Positions 15,401 through 25,169 of a stretch of 64,000 nt of DNA are shown here, in pieces. Under the pieces are notes generated by a model. The model saw only the letters and a list, made by a program, of their open reading frames with translations. It was not told the origin of the DNA and ran no database searches. A program made the position numbers and the translations under genes. Numbering within the stretch: position 1 is the first letter of the stretch; every line of letters starts with the position of its first letter. Source of the stretch: Hymenolepis diminuta (taxonomy: Eukaryota > Platyhelminthes > Cestoda > Cyclophyllidea > Hymenolepididae); contig CAADRB010000057.1 of assembly GCA_900708905.1 (NCBI GenBank), forward strand, positions 600,363 through 664,362, in the 5' to 3' direction.

Positions 15401-17586
15401 CATAACCCCAAATACAATTCCTTTCGCTTCTAATATGATAAGACGTATTCAATTACTTCACCGTTTTCCAACTCTGGATAGGTTTGGTTTAGCAAATCAG
15501 TGACTAAGACAAGGTTTTTTCTACTCCGGGTTTCGCGGTTTGTAGTTTAATATTTTTAGCAATAGGAAGTCCTAATCGTTTGCTGCCATGTTCCATGCAT
15601 TCACACGCTCAGTACCTTCATATATTATCGTTAAGTAAACTAAACAGATATAATATGCGGCAATTGTAATCTAGTGTGCCATGTTTTGTTTTCTTTTCAG
15701 GGCAGCCGTTTTGGAGGAGCTATCGATGCAGCTGCTCGACAATTCTCTGAGGCTTTCGATGCGGGTCAATCTCCCAGTGAATTCGTCGCATCCTCCCGAG
15801 ATGCAGGGCGTCTGATTATGGGCATCGGGCACCGGATCAAATCGGTGTTTAATCCAGACACTCGGGTCACTCTGTTGGCCGAATTCGCTAGGGCCAATTT
15901 CCCTGCCACGCCTCTCATCGATTTTGCTTTCCAAGTTGAGAAACTCACTACAGCTAAGGTAGCCCTTCAGAAGCTTTTCACAGTTATCTTTTCTACTATT
16001 CATTTAAAAAAAATGTATTATTCATAATTTCTTCAAAGACTGTCTGAATAGATTTTTCTCCGTTTTATGAAATTCGAATAAGGGCATGCTCCAAAAATAG
16101 ATTATACCTATTCAAAGGTTTCATAATTAGTACAGTCTAGAAACGCACCTAGTGAATAGCGGATTATATTGCTGAAAATTTTTTAAGGAATGAAATATGA
16201 AAGGAGTCCTTCCTGGACCATAGCATTTATGCTTCTATGTTAAAAAAGCATTCTACCATATCCATTTTCGGCCAGAATTAATCAGTGAATTCTCCGTCCA
16301 CATCACTGGTTTGCATTGATGAAATTTGATCCCGTGACCTCTAACTTAGCAGACGTGCGTGAAGGTAACTATACTACCGACTTCCACATCCTACTTTTTC
16401 TGACACTAACATTTGCGGTCCTCGCGACTGTCCTCAGACTGAGTTAAATTGCAGAAATACTATTTGGCAATAACGATTCAATAATTCTGATTAATTTTCT
16501 TAAATAAAAGTTGAACATTGTTAATTTAATATTCTCTATTGTATTTGTATTCGTCACCCATAAAACCGATGTGTAAGATGTGGAGAAGCCGTCGATGCAA
16601 TCATTGGCTAACCAGGCAGCAAATCATCTATCACATATTCAAGTCTGTATGAATAAGTTTATTTTACTAAAAAACCTTCGTTCGAGCTGTGGGTCTCCTC
16701 TTTTCCTCTTCCTTGAGTCTAGGTAGCTGTAGTTTTAATGGGGATACTTTATTGCACAAAAGTACTGGTTTAGATCGATATAAAGATCGTCGTGAGGTGT
16801 CTCGCAGATAATTTGAAGTGTCGGGTGTGTTAAGAAACTGTAAGGCAGTGTTCCCATAATTTAAAATTCAAATGTAACTTCATTTTATGCATTTTTTTCA
16901 TGTTCCTTTCACAAAACTGATTAATTATCAATTTATTTGAATGTTAGAATAGAGGGTTGCTTTTCAATCACCATGTAGCACAGGTTAAAATCAAATTTTG
17001 TTTCGTATCATTTGATTACATTATCTTGAATCATTTTATTTTAATTTTGCGATCTTTTGATGTAACAGTATTTGAGTATGCCTCACAGTAATTATTTGGG
17101 AGGTATACTTATCTAATGCGCATATTTTATACAACAAGCTTAGTTTACCCAAGATAAATAACAAAAACGGGTCTATATTTGTATGGCTTAATAAATTAAA
17201 CTTTTTACCATTCAGAGACCGACTCTAATTCTGAATGTTGATGGTTTGATCGGTGTATCGATGGTGGATCTGCTGAGAAATTGCGGTTGCTTTACTCGTG
17301 AAGAATCTGATGAATATATCCGTTTTGGTGCCCTTAATGGTCTTTTTGTTCTCGCTCGCAGTATCGGATTCATAGGTTTGTCTAAGGAAAATAGCTTTAC
17401 GTTGATATTCGTAGTGTGTGAAATGAATATAACTATCTGTTTTTTTCAATAGGTCATTATTTGGATCAGAAACGTCTTCGCCAAGGTCTCTACCGTCATC
17501 CCTGGGATGATATTACCTATCAGCTTCCAGATTTTGATGACAATGCCGGTCCATCCACTTCTGGAACTAATGGGGGCAATAATTAA
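429..17586 (+). CDS. ACLY: ATP-citrate synthase (ATP-citrate lyase), 19 exons, 1132 aa
   Basis: Cytosolic homotetrameric enzyme: citrate + ATP + CoA gives acetyl-CoA + oxaloacetate + ADP + Pi. Exons, all GT-AG with phase kept: 429-698, 770-832, 906-1004, 4517-4632, 4750-4993, 7686-7950, 10758-11119, 11186-11221, 11317-11468, 11526-11823, 11903-11994, 12059-12245, 12319-12581, 12710-12803, 13937-14091, 14175-14325, 15701-15958, 17216-17375, 17453-17586. Residues 1 to about 450 are the ATP-grasp/citrate-binding half ([36 protein letters not shown]). About 450-495 is a linker. About 495-850 is the CoA-binding/phosphohistidine part, with VQFGHAGAC placing the phospho-His at residue 778 (human His760). 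About 850-1132 is the citrate-synthase-like part, with both catalytic His motifs (SGAHNT, His926; MGIGHR, His993). The start matches the animal N-terminus (MSVKPIYE). Oddities: no RTASF phosphorylation motif in the linker, about 8 extra residues before VQFGHAG, and a Gly/Asn/Ser tail. Exon edges are by eye but phase-consistent. Confidence 0.97.
1005..4516 (+). other. ACLY: ACLY intron 3 (3.5 kb)
   Basis: Begins GTACGA and ends TTCTAG before the exon starting AKRFLI. No host coding exon is needed or seen here: protein alignment is continuous across it. It holds one copy of dispersed repeat A near 3580-3850. Short open frames inside have no recognisable product. Confidence 0.85.
3580..3850 (+). 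repeat. Dispersed repeat A, copy 1
   Basis: Clearly related to 39075-39320 over about 250 bp, same strand. Shared blocks in the same order include AT(C)AATAAG.ATTGAACATCGTAGA, ATCCAGGGGAC, GTC.ACAAATCAAA, CTTTGA.ACC and CCTCCTC. Neither copy has an open frame or visible terminal inverted repeats. Class is unknown: it could be a SINE tail, a MITE or a fragment of a larger element. Confidence 0.7.
4994..7685 (+). other. ACLY: ACLY intron 5 (2.7 kb)
   Basis: Donor GTTTGT after FGQIQTPE and acceptor GCTAG before EQRVADLD. Contains a copy of dispersed repeat C (about 5245-5605). A 99-codon antisense open frame (7335-7634) reads like protein in places, but nothing identifies it and I do not call it. 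Confidence 0.85.
5245..5605 (+). repeat. Dispersed repeat C, copy 1 (in ACLY intron 5)
   Basis: A purine-rich unit related by eye to 47020-47243 plus 47614-47690, to 47950-48190 and, inverted, to 60190-60480. Diagnostic shared blocks in order: GCATTAAAGA.GCC, AA.CAATGATC...AAGG.TAG, ACAACAG.CCTT, ACAACTGAAAA, GAGAGGGGAAA, AATTGG, GTCAGC.CTGAGCGAATGG. There is no coding potential. Class and true ends are unresolved. Confidence 0.7.
7951..10757 (+). other. ACLY: ACLY intron 6 (2.8 kb)
   Basis: Splits the Gly codon of [12 protein letters not shown] (phase 1), with donor GTAAGT and acceptor TGTAG. The sequence is AT-rich with a short TA-type simple run near 9957-9978. I recognise no gene or mobile-element domain in it. 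Confidence 0.85.
11186..11221 (+). other. ACLY: ACLY exon 8, a 36-nt in-frame microexon
   Basis: Twelve codons flanked by TATAG and GTAAAT, starting and ending in phase 0, so skipping it would keep the frame. It encodes a basic stretch with P-K-K-A-K followed by MSS, in the flexible linker between the citrate-binding and CoA-binding halves. Human ACLY has a similar KKAK in the same linker, near a segment that is absent from a known shorter isoform. Alternative use here is inferred from the phase and length only. Confidence 0.85.
12804..13936 (+). other. ACLY: ACLY intron 14 (1.1 kb)
   Basis: Lies between MDYAWAK and ELGLVRKP, with donor GTAGTT and acceptor TTTTAG. I see nothing recognisable in it beyond AT-rich sequence. 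Confidence 0.8.
14326..15700 (+). other. ACLY: ACLY intron 16 (1.4 kb)
   Basis: Lies between SGLLTI and GSRFGGA, with donor GTAAGT and acceptor TTTTCAG. No coding or repeat feature could be supported. Confidence 0.8.
15959..17215 (+). other. ACLY: ACLY intron 17 (1.3 kb)
   Basis: Lies between EKLTTAK and RPTLILNV, with donor GTAGCC and acceptor TTCAG. It carries a tRNA-like SINE relic on the minus strand (16321-16386). Confidence 0.8.
16321..16386 (-). repeat. tRNA-derived SINE-like head, copy 1
   Basis: On the minus strand the sequence runs GGTAGTATAGTTA (A-box-like), then ACGTCTGCTAAGTTAGAGGTC, then GGGATCAAAT (B-box-like), in the order and at roughly the spacing of tRNA internal promoters. 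No acceptor stem can be formed, so it is not a functional tRNA gene. Similar heads occur at 18063-18118, 29445-29510 and 60763-60840. Confidence 0.5.
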
Positions 17587-17790
17587 CCTGTGGCATGATC
17601 ACTAGCTATCATTGCCCATTTCCCAGCCTTTTTATCCAACTTTCTGTCTGTCCATCCATCTTGTTTTAATTTCAGTGGTTGTGACTTTCCTTTTGCTGTT
17701 GTATCTAAATGTTGTGGAAACATCATGGTTAGTGACCTCCCCTCTATATCTGAAGGTTAGTGAATCGTGAATCTGTGACGAATTATTACC

Positions 17791-17796
17791 AATAAA
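17791..17796 (+). terminator. ACLY: Polyadenylation signal AATAAA for ACLY
   Basis: The first canonical AATAAA after the ACLY stop codon, about 205 bp downstream and followed by a T-rich stretch. The cleavage site itself is not visible. Confidence 0.65.
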
Positions 17797-17799
17797 GTT

Positions 17800-20700
17800 T
17801 CTAATCAGATACTTTTTACTTTTTCAAGAAGAATATTACCATCATCCACTCTAATTGTACCTAGCTTTACTTGAAATATATAAAATTTCGTGATGACGCC
17901 TGTTTAATACAGACTATCCACTAACGTATATTATAGGTAAATAAGGAAAAGGGAAGAGGGCTGTTCGTGTGTTATTCAGCTTATGGCTTCAAAACCCATT
18001 TAGTAAAGCATTTTCAACGCTTTTCTTGGGTAGACGAGTAGCATCATGGAGATAGACAACTCTTAATTAGTGACTCTTGTCTTCCAGGCGAGCACGTCGA
18101 CCACTACGCTACCTGCAATATGTAGTTTTAATACGATGGGAATTATGTATTGCCTGGTTAGCTAACAACATCCATGACGAGATAGCTTAGCAGCTTAGAA
18201 AGGCAATACTTGATTATTCCAGTATGTGAGGGATGAAAGTCATACGAAAATACTCGATTCACTTCCTTGTGATTATGTGATTGAAAGTCCAGAATAGTCG
18301 AGACCAGAACTAATCATATGTTTCCAAATTTAAAAGAAATAGAAGAAAAGTACTAGATGTGTTCATCACTGAGTACAATAGCGTGTGTGTTGGCATTTAT
18401 TTATGAGTCTTCAGAAATGGAAATCAAATAAAAGCATGATTGTACCCCAGTGTAAAGGGCCTTAAATGAGTGTGAAATGCGTTAATTTTGGATGATAACA
18501 GCATCTGCAAAAGACTTTCACATGATGCATCATTTGAGTAGGAACAATTTTCATATTAGAGAATTTTCCTCAGGATAAGTTTTCAGCAGGGTAGACCACC
18601 CTGAATGAATTGAGCAAATGGGATAGGGGTTGTAAAAATGTCAAACTACAGGAACTGTCAGGGTGGAAAATTGGTTAGTGAATATTTTTCCTTGACAATA
18701 GTGCTATTTTATTTTATGTTTTCTTTCGTTATTGTTAAAAACAACACTTGGCCCTTAAATTTCTTACACAATTTATAAATTTTGATATTCTGTATGGAGT
18801 TCGAACTGAATTATCTAAAAAATAATGACAATGAATAAATAGAATATTAAATGAAAATACACTATGCACAACAGAGGATGATAGAAAAGGACCTCACGAG
18901 AAATCTAGTTGAGAAGATCCAAAAAGGCTGACTTGGTCTCTTGACGGATCTTTACAGAAAGGTGGTACTACCTCTAAACCTATGACTTCCTGATTTCTCA
19001 AAATGGGAAAGCTTTTCGAACGAAGAATTGAAATCAACAGCTAAACAGGATGATCCAGGTGTCTGGTGAGAATGTGGATATTGAAGACAATAAGAAATTC
19101 ATCCCTCGCACACTAGAACACCAGTGGTAATCAAAAGGTATGAGAAAAGTGGAATTTGTCTCATTGGATACTCGGTGTCATCAACTCCTCTCACATGAGA
19201 CTGAGATGAAAAGATACTTGCGAACCGATCACCATAAATACGAGGAAAATCTGACAATCGGCTTTAATAAGGTCTAAAAATGATTGAATTTTTCATTGCT
19301 ATAGATAGTAACATACTACCAGTGCGCGAAGCTTTATTCTACTAAGTCAAATCAAAGTATTTTTCATGTTTTATTTTAATATAAAGAAATATTTACTATT
19401 TAAATAATCCTTTTATAAAATCATATTTAACACAACTTCTTAAATTGTTATCATAAGTTAGTCTCACGTATTTTTCTCTTAGAAAATTTTTCACTTCAGT
19501 AAGTTTTAAATCTACAACTTCAACTTTGATTCCACATTGAAAATTATTCTTATACTTCATTCAATGCCAAAATCAGAGAGGTATTCGCTGAAACACTGAA
19601 GTTGTTATATTTGATGTATTTAAAACTGTCCAAAAAGCTTTCCAGAAAAACTTGATCTGCATTTCAACAAACCAAAATTGATTTTACTACTTCCACATGA
19701 TTTCCTTTTGGGTTCTGTTAGAAGAAATGATAATTATTTTCCCCCGCTCCCAATATTTCTTCTATGAATAAAAATATATTTTCTTTCTTCATTTCCCCAC
19801 CGATAAAAGACACTTGATAATTATTCGTATTTGTTTAAGCCGATATCGATTGAGTGGAGTTTCGTGAATACACGCGTGTTGACTATAACGTGCCTTCTTA
19901 TCTGCNGTGGGTTATTAGCTTCTGTGTTAAGTTGCTATATTACCGAGTGTTCTAGATTGTTGGCTCTGCTAGATTACTATCCGAACTCCTAGTTGGTTGC
20001 GTTATAGCAGGTTCAATAAAAATTCAAATATTTCTTTATAAAAACGTTCTCACTATTAACAATTTTGTGAATTTTTTCCAGATCCACAATATAAATGTGC
20101 ATTTAATTTTAATACATATTCCAATTTCTACGAGCCTTGGGAATAATCTTAAAATATAAGCAATATATTAAGAAATTATGCAAAATTTATTCCAAATATG
20201 AGATGCATGTCAGGAACCAAAGTAAAGAAATATCGTAATTGGTAAAGGTCCTTATGCTGATTTAAGTCAGATAGCCTTTAATGCATTGGTTTGTTTATAT
20301 TATGTACAAAAATCCAATTTTTATATTCATTCAGTCATTCTTTATACTATTAACCGGACTTTTTGTTAGGTGGTTCCGAGATGCGATTTTAGTCATCTCA
20401 GGCTTTCTGTTAGCGGCCTGCTTTCGTGATCACAATTTGCAGTATGAAGCACTAATGCAGCATGCAAGGTGACACTGATGAATAAGATGACGCTTCAGGC
20501 ATCCCTACAAGTAAGTTCTTCAAAAATCTTCACTCTTGGCTAATATTTATAAGAAGTCTCTCTTCTCTCCTAAAAAACTTCAATTTATAAACACATCAGC
20601 TGTCTCCACTAGTTACCTTATTACACCCTCTATATGAATAAAATATACATAAAAGAATCATTAAAGAAAGTTCGCTTTGGAAATCCCCTGATGACTAAGT

Positions 20701-23700
20701 CATGAATCTGATTCAATAAGGAAAAAAAGATAGACCACACTAGGAAATTCATAAAATCGACTTTTACAACGCTCCAGATAAGCACATTCAGTACTTTGAC
20801 GCATTTAACAAAGTGGGTAAGGAAATAACAGTTCGTTTCAAGAATAGGAATCGGAAGATAACATATTGATATTAAGGTTAGCAATAAATTTTCGTACGCA
20901 CTTATCGCCTTTCTTTTAATGCACACGAAAATGACTCTAAAAGGATAAATGTTAGAAAGAACAAGGTGCTAAAGGACAACACGCTTCCTCGAATCAGCAA
21001 ACTGCTTTATGTCTTACGAGGGTTGATAAGGGAATAAAGGAAACTTTTAGGGAGAGTAAAGAAAGGGCAGCCAAAAGTGCCAGGGAACTCAATGGATAAA
21101 TTTGTGGTTATACCGTTGACTAATCATATGTAAAGAAAAAATAGAAAGAGATTTCTATTATAAGAAGGATCAAAGTTATAGTAAGCGCTCTTCAATGACT
21201 ACAATGTTTTGACTCTATTTGCTTTGAATATAAAAATAATCCTAAAAACAGCAAGTAAGAAAATTTCAAGTCAATTTGTAAATAAATCGTGTCAATGGCT
21301 TGTAGCTTTCAAGTTCGAGTACATTAATTAAATGAACCTGTGTGTTATATCCTTTACCGTTCATGATCGTTTACACTCTTCTCAAATTTGATTTCTTTCC
21401 AAGATATTATTTGTGAGTTCTCATTTTGAAGAAATATTCATATTGCAACATCCATTACCTCTTGCATTCCCCAGAGCAGCCTTGATTTCAGAAGAATCAT
21501 AAGAAAGCTAACATATAATCGTAAAATTTGGAAAACTGCTTGAAGGGCCGATCTCTTCTTGATAAGTGTGTTGTGTCCAAAAATGGAATTTTTGCGTTAG
21601 AGGAGTTTGCAATTACTCTAGCGATAATTAGCTTTACTACCTCTGAATTATCATGTTTCTGCTATAGATATACAACAAAATATTACATGTGACAATTGGA
21701 TGAGAAATGACCGCTATGAAATTTCAGATGAATTACTGGATAAGTTTGTTCAAATGTGCGAATGTAAATGTAATATTTTTGCTTATAATTCATGATACAC
21801 TTATTGATGCTCTCAAAACATACAAATACTTCCTTTTCATATATGAACACGAGGCATTTTGACTCCTCATTACGAGTTACCTATGCAGTTCTCATTATCT
21901 CGAGGAATCCGTCTTCCCACAGTTTGATAAAACCAGTACCACAGCTACTATCTATTCCTCTCTTATTTATTAGATATTGCTTCTTGTGCAGTTTTGTCAA
22001 GAGAAACAGCTTATATTACTATTTTTAAGTTTTCGTTAGCATGTATACTTATGAGAGAATTTCAGTATTAAGAAAAACTGTGCAATTTTCTTAGATAGAT
22101 TTATATCCATTATCTAAACTCATCACACAGGAAGTTCGATTGCTAGCCAGACAATGTTATATTATTTGTAGACGAACTTCACTTTCTTTTCAGATAATGT
22201 GATCTGTCCACTTAATTTCTTTGTTTCTTACTAGGTATTAATTTTTTGAATGAATTACGCGAATGAACAAAAGCATTTCTGTCTGGATTTGGTTGATGTC
22301 TGTAGTTTCATCTCAAAATTGAAATTCCACAATTATTATCCAAATATTTTCGTTCACTTCTGTTGAGCAGCTGGTAATTCCTCTCACACTATTTCAACTT
22401 CGTCGTTTTTGTGAATTATTTTTCAACTACACCTATATTTGCCAATAATAATTACAATCATTTCAATTATTTTCAAGTAAAATTATCAGAACTTTTAAAT
22501 GGAAACGATTAGAGCATTGCTAGATTAATTCGATTGTATTCTCAACGTTAAGTGTGTATCGCACTCTCCATTTGCCCACTTATTATGTTCTAATGCAATC
22601 TAACACTAGAATAAATAGACATATTTGATTAGCACTTACCACTACTAACCGAGATGTTCACAGAACGAAGCTGCTAACCAAAAACCAAAATATGCCTAAT
22701 TCTCGGTATCTGTTTATCTTTAGTTTACAAATCGGGAAGCTGACAGAAGTTGTCTGTCATGGTAGGAACCAGATTATAAAAGGCTACCATTCAAGACAGA
22801 TACAAGCTGATGAGTCAGTTATAACGCAGTATGATGTTGGTCAAATAAATAGGGAGAAAATGTTTTTTACACATCTTTTTTGTTACTAGTACATATATTG
22901 ACTCCTTGTTTGTTATGAGCACCGATATACTTATCATGAAACAAACATGCTCAAGAATCTATATAAACAACATATCAATTAATAACTAAACAAAGTAGAC
23001 TTTATCTCTATTTTTCGTATATTAGTCCGGTCTGTTCATTTAATGTATTAATTTTTTATTATTTCTGGTTATTTTTAGAACACAGTCCGGGAATTATAAC
23101 TGAATTAAGTTTATTCATTTTCATCTCAGTGAAGTTATTCTTTTTCCAACATATTGAAATTTTGAGCTGAACAAACAAATAAAGTGAGATCTTTATATAT
23201 GCAACTGTTTACTCAGGTATGAATAAAAAAACGTGACTTTTATTGATTAATCCTTAAAAAAGTTGAAGACATTTTTCTTCCCGTTATAATACTACAATCT
23301 TTAGTCAAAATGAAGTTAAAAAGCCTTTTACTACAAGTTATGATTATTGTAATGTAAAGCAAAGGGCACTTGGATCAAACTTTTGTTTTCGAATTCTTGA
23401 CTAAACATAAATCTTCTGGAGAAGCATGTGGTTTTGAACACCTTTATTAAAAAAGGTTCTACTATTATTGTTTACTATTATTATTAACAATTGACGCGTG
23501 CTCTTTATGCATCAAATTCTTTGAATCCAGTCTTTGGTTTTTATATAAGCGTACGACAGAAATCGACTTATTTCCTTACTGACTTCACTCAGATTCGTTT
23601 GACCTTGATAAACGATAACGGGCTGGAATGTGAACTAAAATTCTTCAGGAACTCACAGACATTACTCTTTAATTATTCCTATGACCCACTGCAATACAAA

Positions 23701-24806
23701 AAATTTGCAATTTTTAATTGAGAGACACAACTGAAATCAGTGAGTATGAAGTCCAGTAAATGATAAAGGGGGGAGGGGGGGAGTAACATGATGCTGAGCA
23801 AAGCGTCAAGGTATAGAGCACGCTTAATTCGATTAATTTTCAAATTCCGGTTGAACAACATTAAAAATGATTAAAACGTCATTATTTGTTTCCCCCGGTG
23901 CAGCAAATGTGTGTCTACGGTTTTCAGTGTTTGTTTTCAATTCGCTTCTTTTGCACACACTATGGTTGGGCAGCCAAAATGATCTCACATGACGTTCGGG
24001 AGCTTACGGTTTTAACAAAGAAAATAGAAAATAATTAGACATTTCCAATTTTCTTTATTAAATATTTTTTTCATAAATAAATTAATATTTTCATGGATGT
24101 AAGAATATCTCTTCTAGAGAAAGAAATTTTCAACTCCAATGTAAAATTTCCTATCTAAAGTAATTTTGATGATATCACCACATTCAATTTATAGTCCTTT
24201 AACACGTGAAGGTGTGACTAGACCATAAAAATGATGATTTATTTTGTGTAAATAAAAATCTTATCCAAATTGAGATACTCCTTTCCCTTCAATATAGATC
24301 ACTGGCTTCCTAATACGTGATAAAAAGAAAAAGAGGGCAACGTAGACAGGATTAAAACGATATTTTCCATTAAAATGGAATCTAGGAGTACCTCCTTCAA
24401 AAATATGAAGTATCGAAATCCGACTATTCGAAATCGATTCACTATTGAACTAATTAAATTCTGCAATTGGTGTGATCAAGATTTTGGTGAATTAATACAT
24501 AGAATTTAGCAAAGGTAACTGGAACTAAAAAATGTGATCCGTTCGGATTTAAATTACATTTGCACGTTAATTAACCACTTTTGAAAAGGATGAATATCCT
24601 TCTGCAATGTTGAAACTATTTAAAATACGTTTCTTCCAAAAAAATGCGTTTTGATCTATTTTTAAATATAAAACTCGGGAGTCAACTAATATTTATCAAA
24701 AAAGGTTTAAGGAATATGAAATCTCAGAACTTTATTTTACTTTTGTTGGTGCTGATATGGTTTTAATGATAATTTGTGATTTTTAATGGACATTTACAAT
24801 TAGATG
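17800..24806. other. Intergenic, 7 kb downstream of ACLY
   Basis: AT-rich sequence with a SINE-like relic near 18063-18118 and a single ambiguous base (n) at 19906. A short open frame at 20281-20472 ends in a locally GC-richer stretch that could be read as an exon, but no partner exons, family motif or start context support it. No host gene called. Confidence 0.6.
18063..18118 (-). repeat. tRNA-derived SINE-like head, copy 2
   Basis: The minus strand has an exact A-box match, TAGCGTAGTGG (complement of 18101-18111), followed by GACGTGCTCGCCTGGAAGACAA, which resembles the anticodon-arm part of tRNA-derived SINEs. The B box is degraded. Part of the same set as 16321-16386. Confidence 0.5.
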
Positions 24807-25169
24807 CATCCGTGGGGTGCACAACGCTAACAAGGCTGATTGAATCACGTGCGCTAGGACTCACCACGGGAAGTGCGGCATGTACCCGGTCGCGTAGAAA
24901 ACAAGCGCGACCGCGCATGCGGAGACCTCCTCAACCAATCAGCAATCAATATCCCTGCAGCCCAGCATGGTCTTGTATTTAATAGCTAAGGTTTTGACTC
25001 ACGGTAACAAGGAAGTGGTCAAGAGACCCTCTCCACTCAGCATCTTTCTGGTTCTTGCTACTTTGGCATAGCCTAGCTAATTTGGGAGTGAATTGATAGT
25101 AGAGGACTCTGCTAGAGGCAATTTGGACTGCTTAGGAGGACTACTTCGGCGTAGCATCCGCTACACATC
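24807..25169 (+). mobile_element. Solo LTR with 4-bp target duplication (subfamily 1)
   Basis: LTR body 24811-25165 (355 bp), beginning CGTGGGGTGCAC (ancestral TGTGGGG) and ending CATCCGCTACA, flanked by CATC at 24807-24810 and 25166-25169. Inside, in order: a GGTCGCG/CGCGACC hairpin (24888-24894 and 24906-24912), CCAATCA, and TATTTAA, an upstream-promoter order that sets the orientation. Nearly identical by eye to the complement of 58469-58845, apart from one 22-bp deletion near the 3' end between GTAGCA direct repeats. No internal retrotransposon region adjoins it. A TG...CA-ended repeat with 4-bp duplications best fits a Ty3/gypsy-type solo LTR. Confidence 0.85.

Noticed and set aside
15671..16003. 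110-codon open frame antisense to ACLY exon 17
   Set aside because: It is the mirror of a strongly conserved coding exon; its length comes from the codon pattern of the sense strand.
18596..18666. Inverted repeat CCACCCTGA / TCAGGGTGG as possible element ends
   Set aside because: Nine bases with a 53-base loop, no coding content and no second copy; likely chance.
19906..19906. Single ambiguous base as a sign of an assembly join
   Set aside because: The flanking sequence shows no change of composition or broken repeat, so it is more simply an uncertain base call.
20281..20472. 63-codon frame ending FRDHNLQYEALMQHAR with a GTAAGT nearby at 20511
   Set aside because: The strong donor is in another frame, no upstream or downstream exon can be linked, and no family is recognised.
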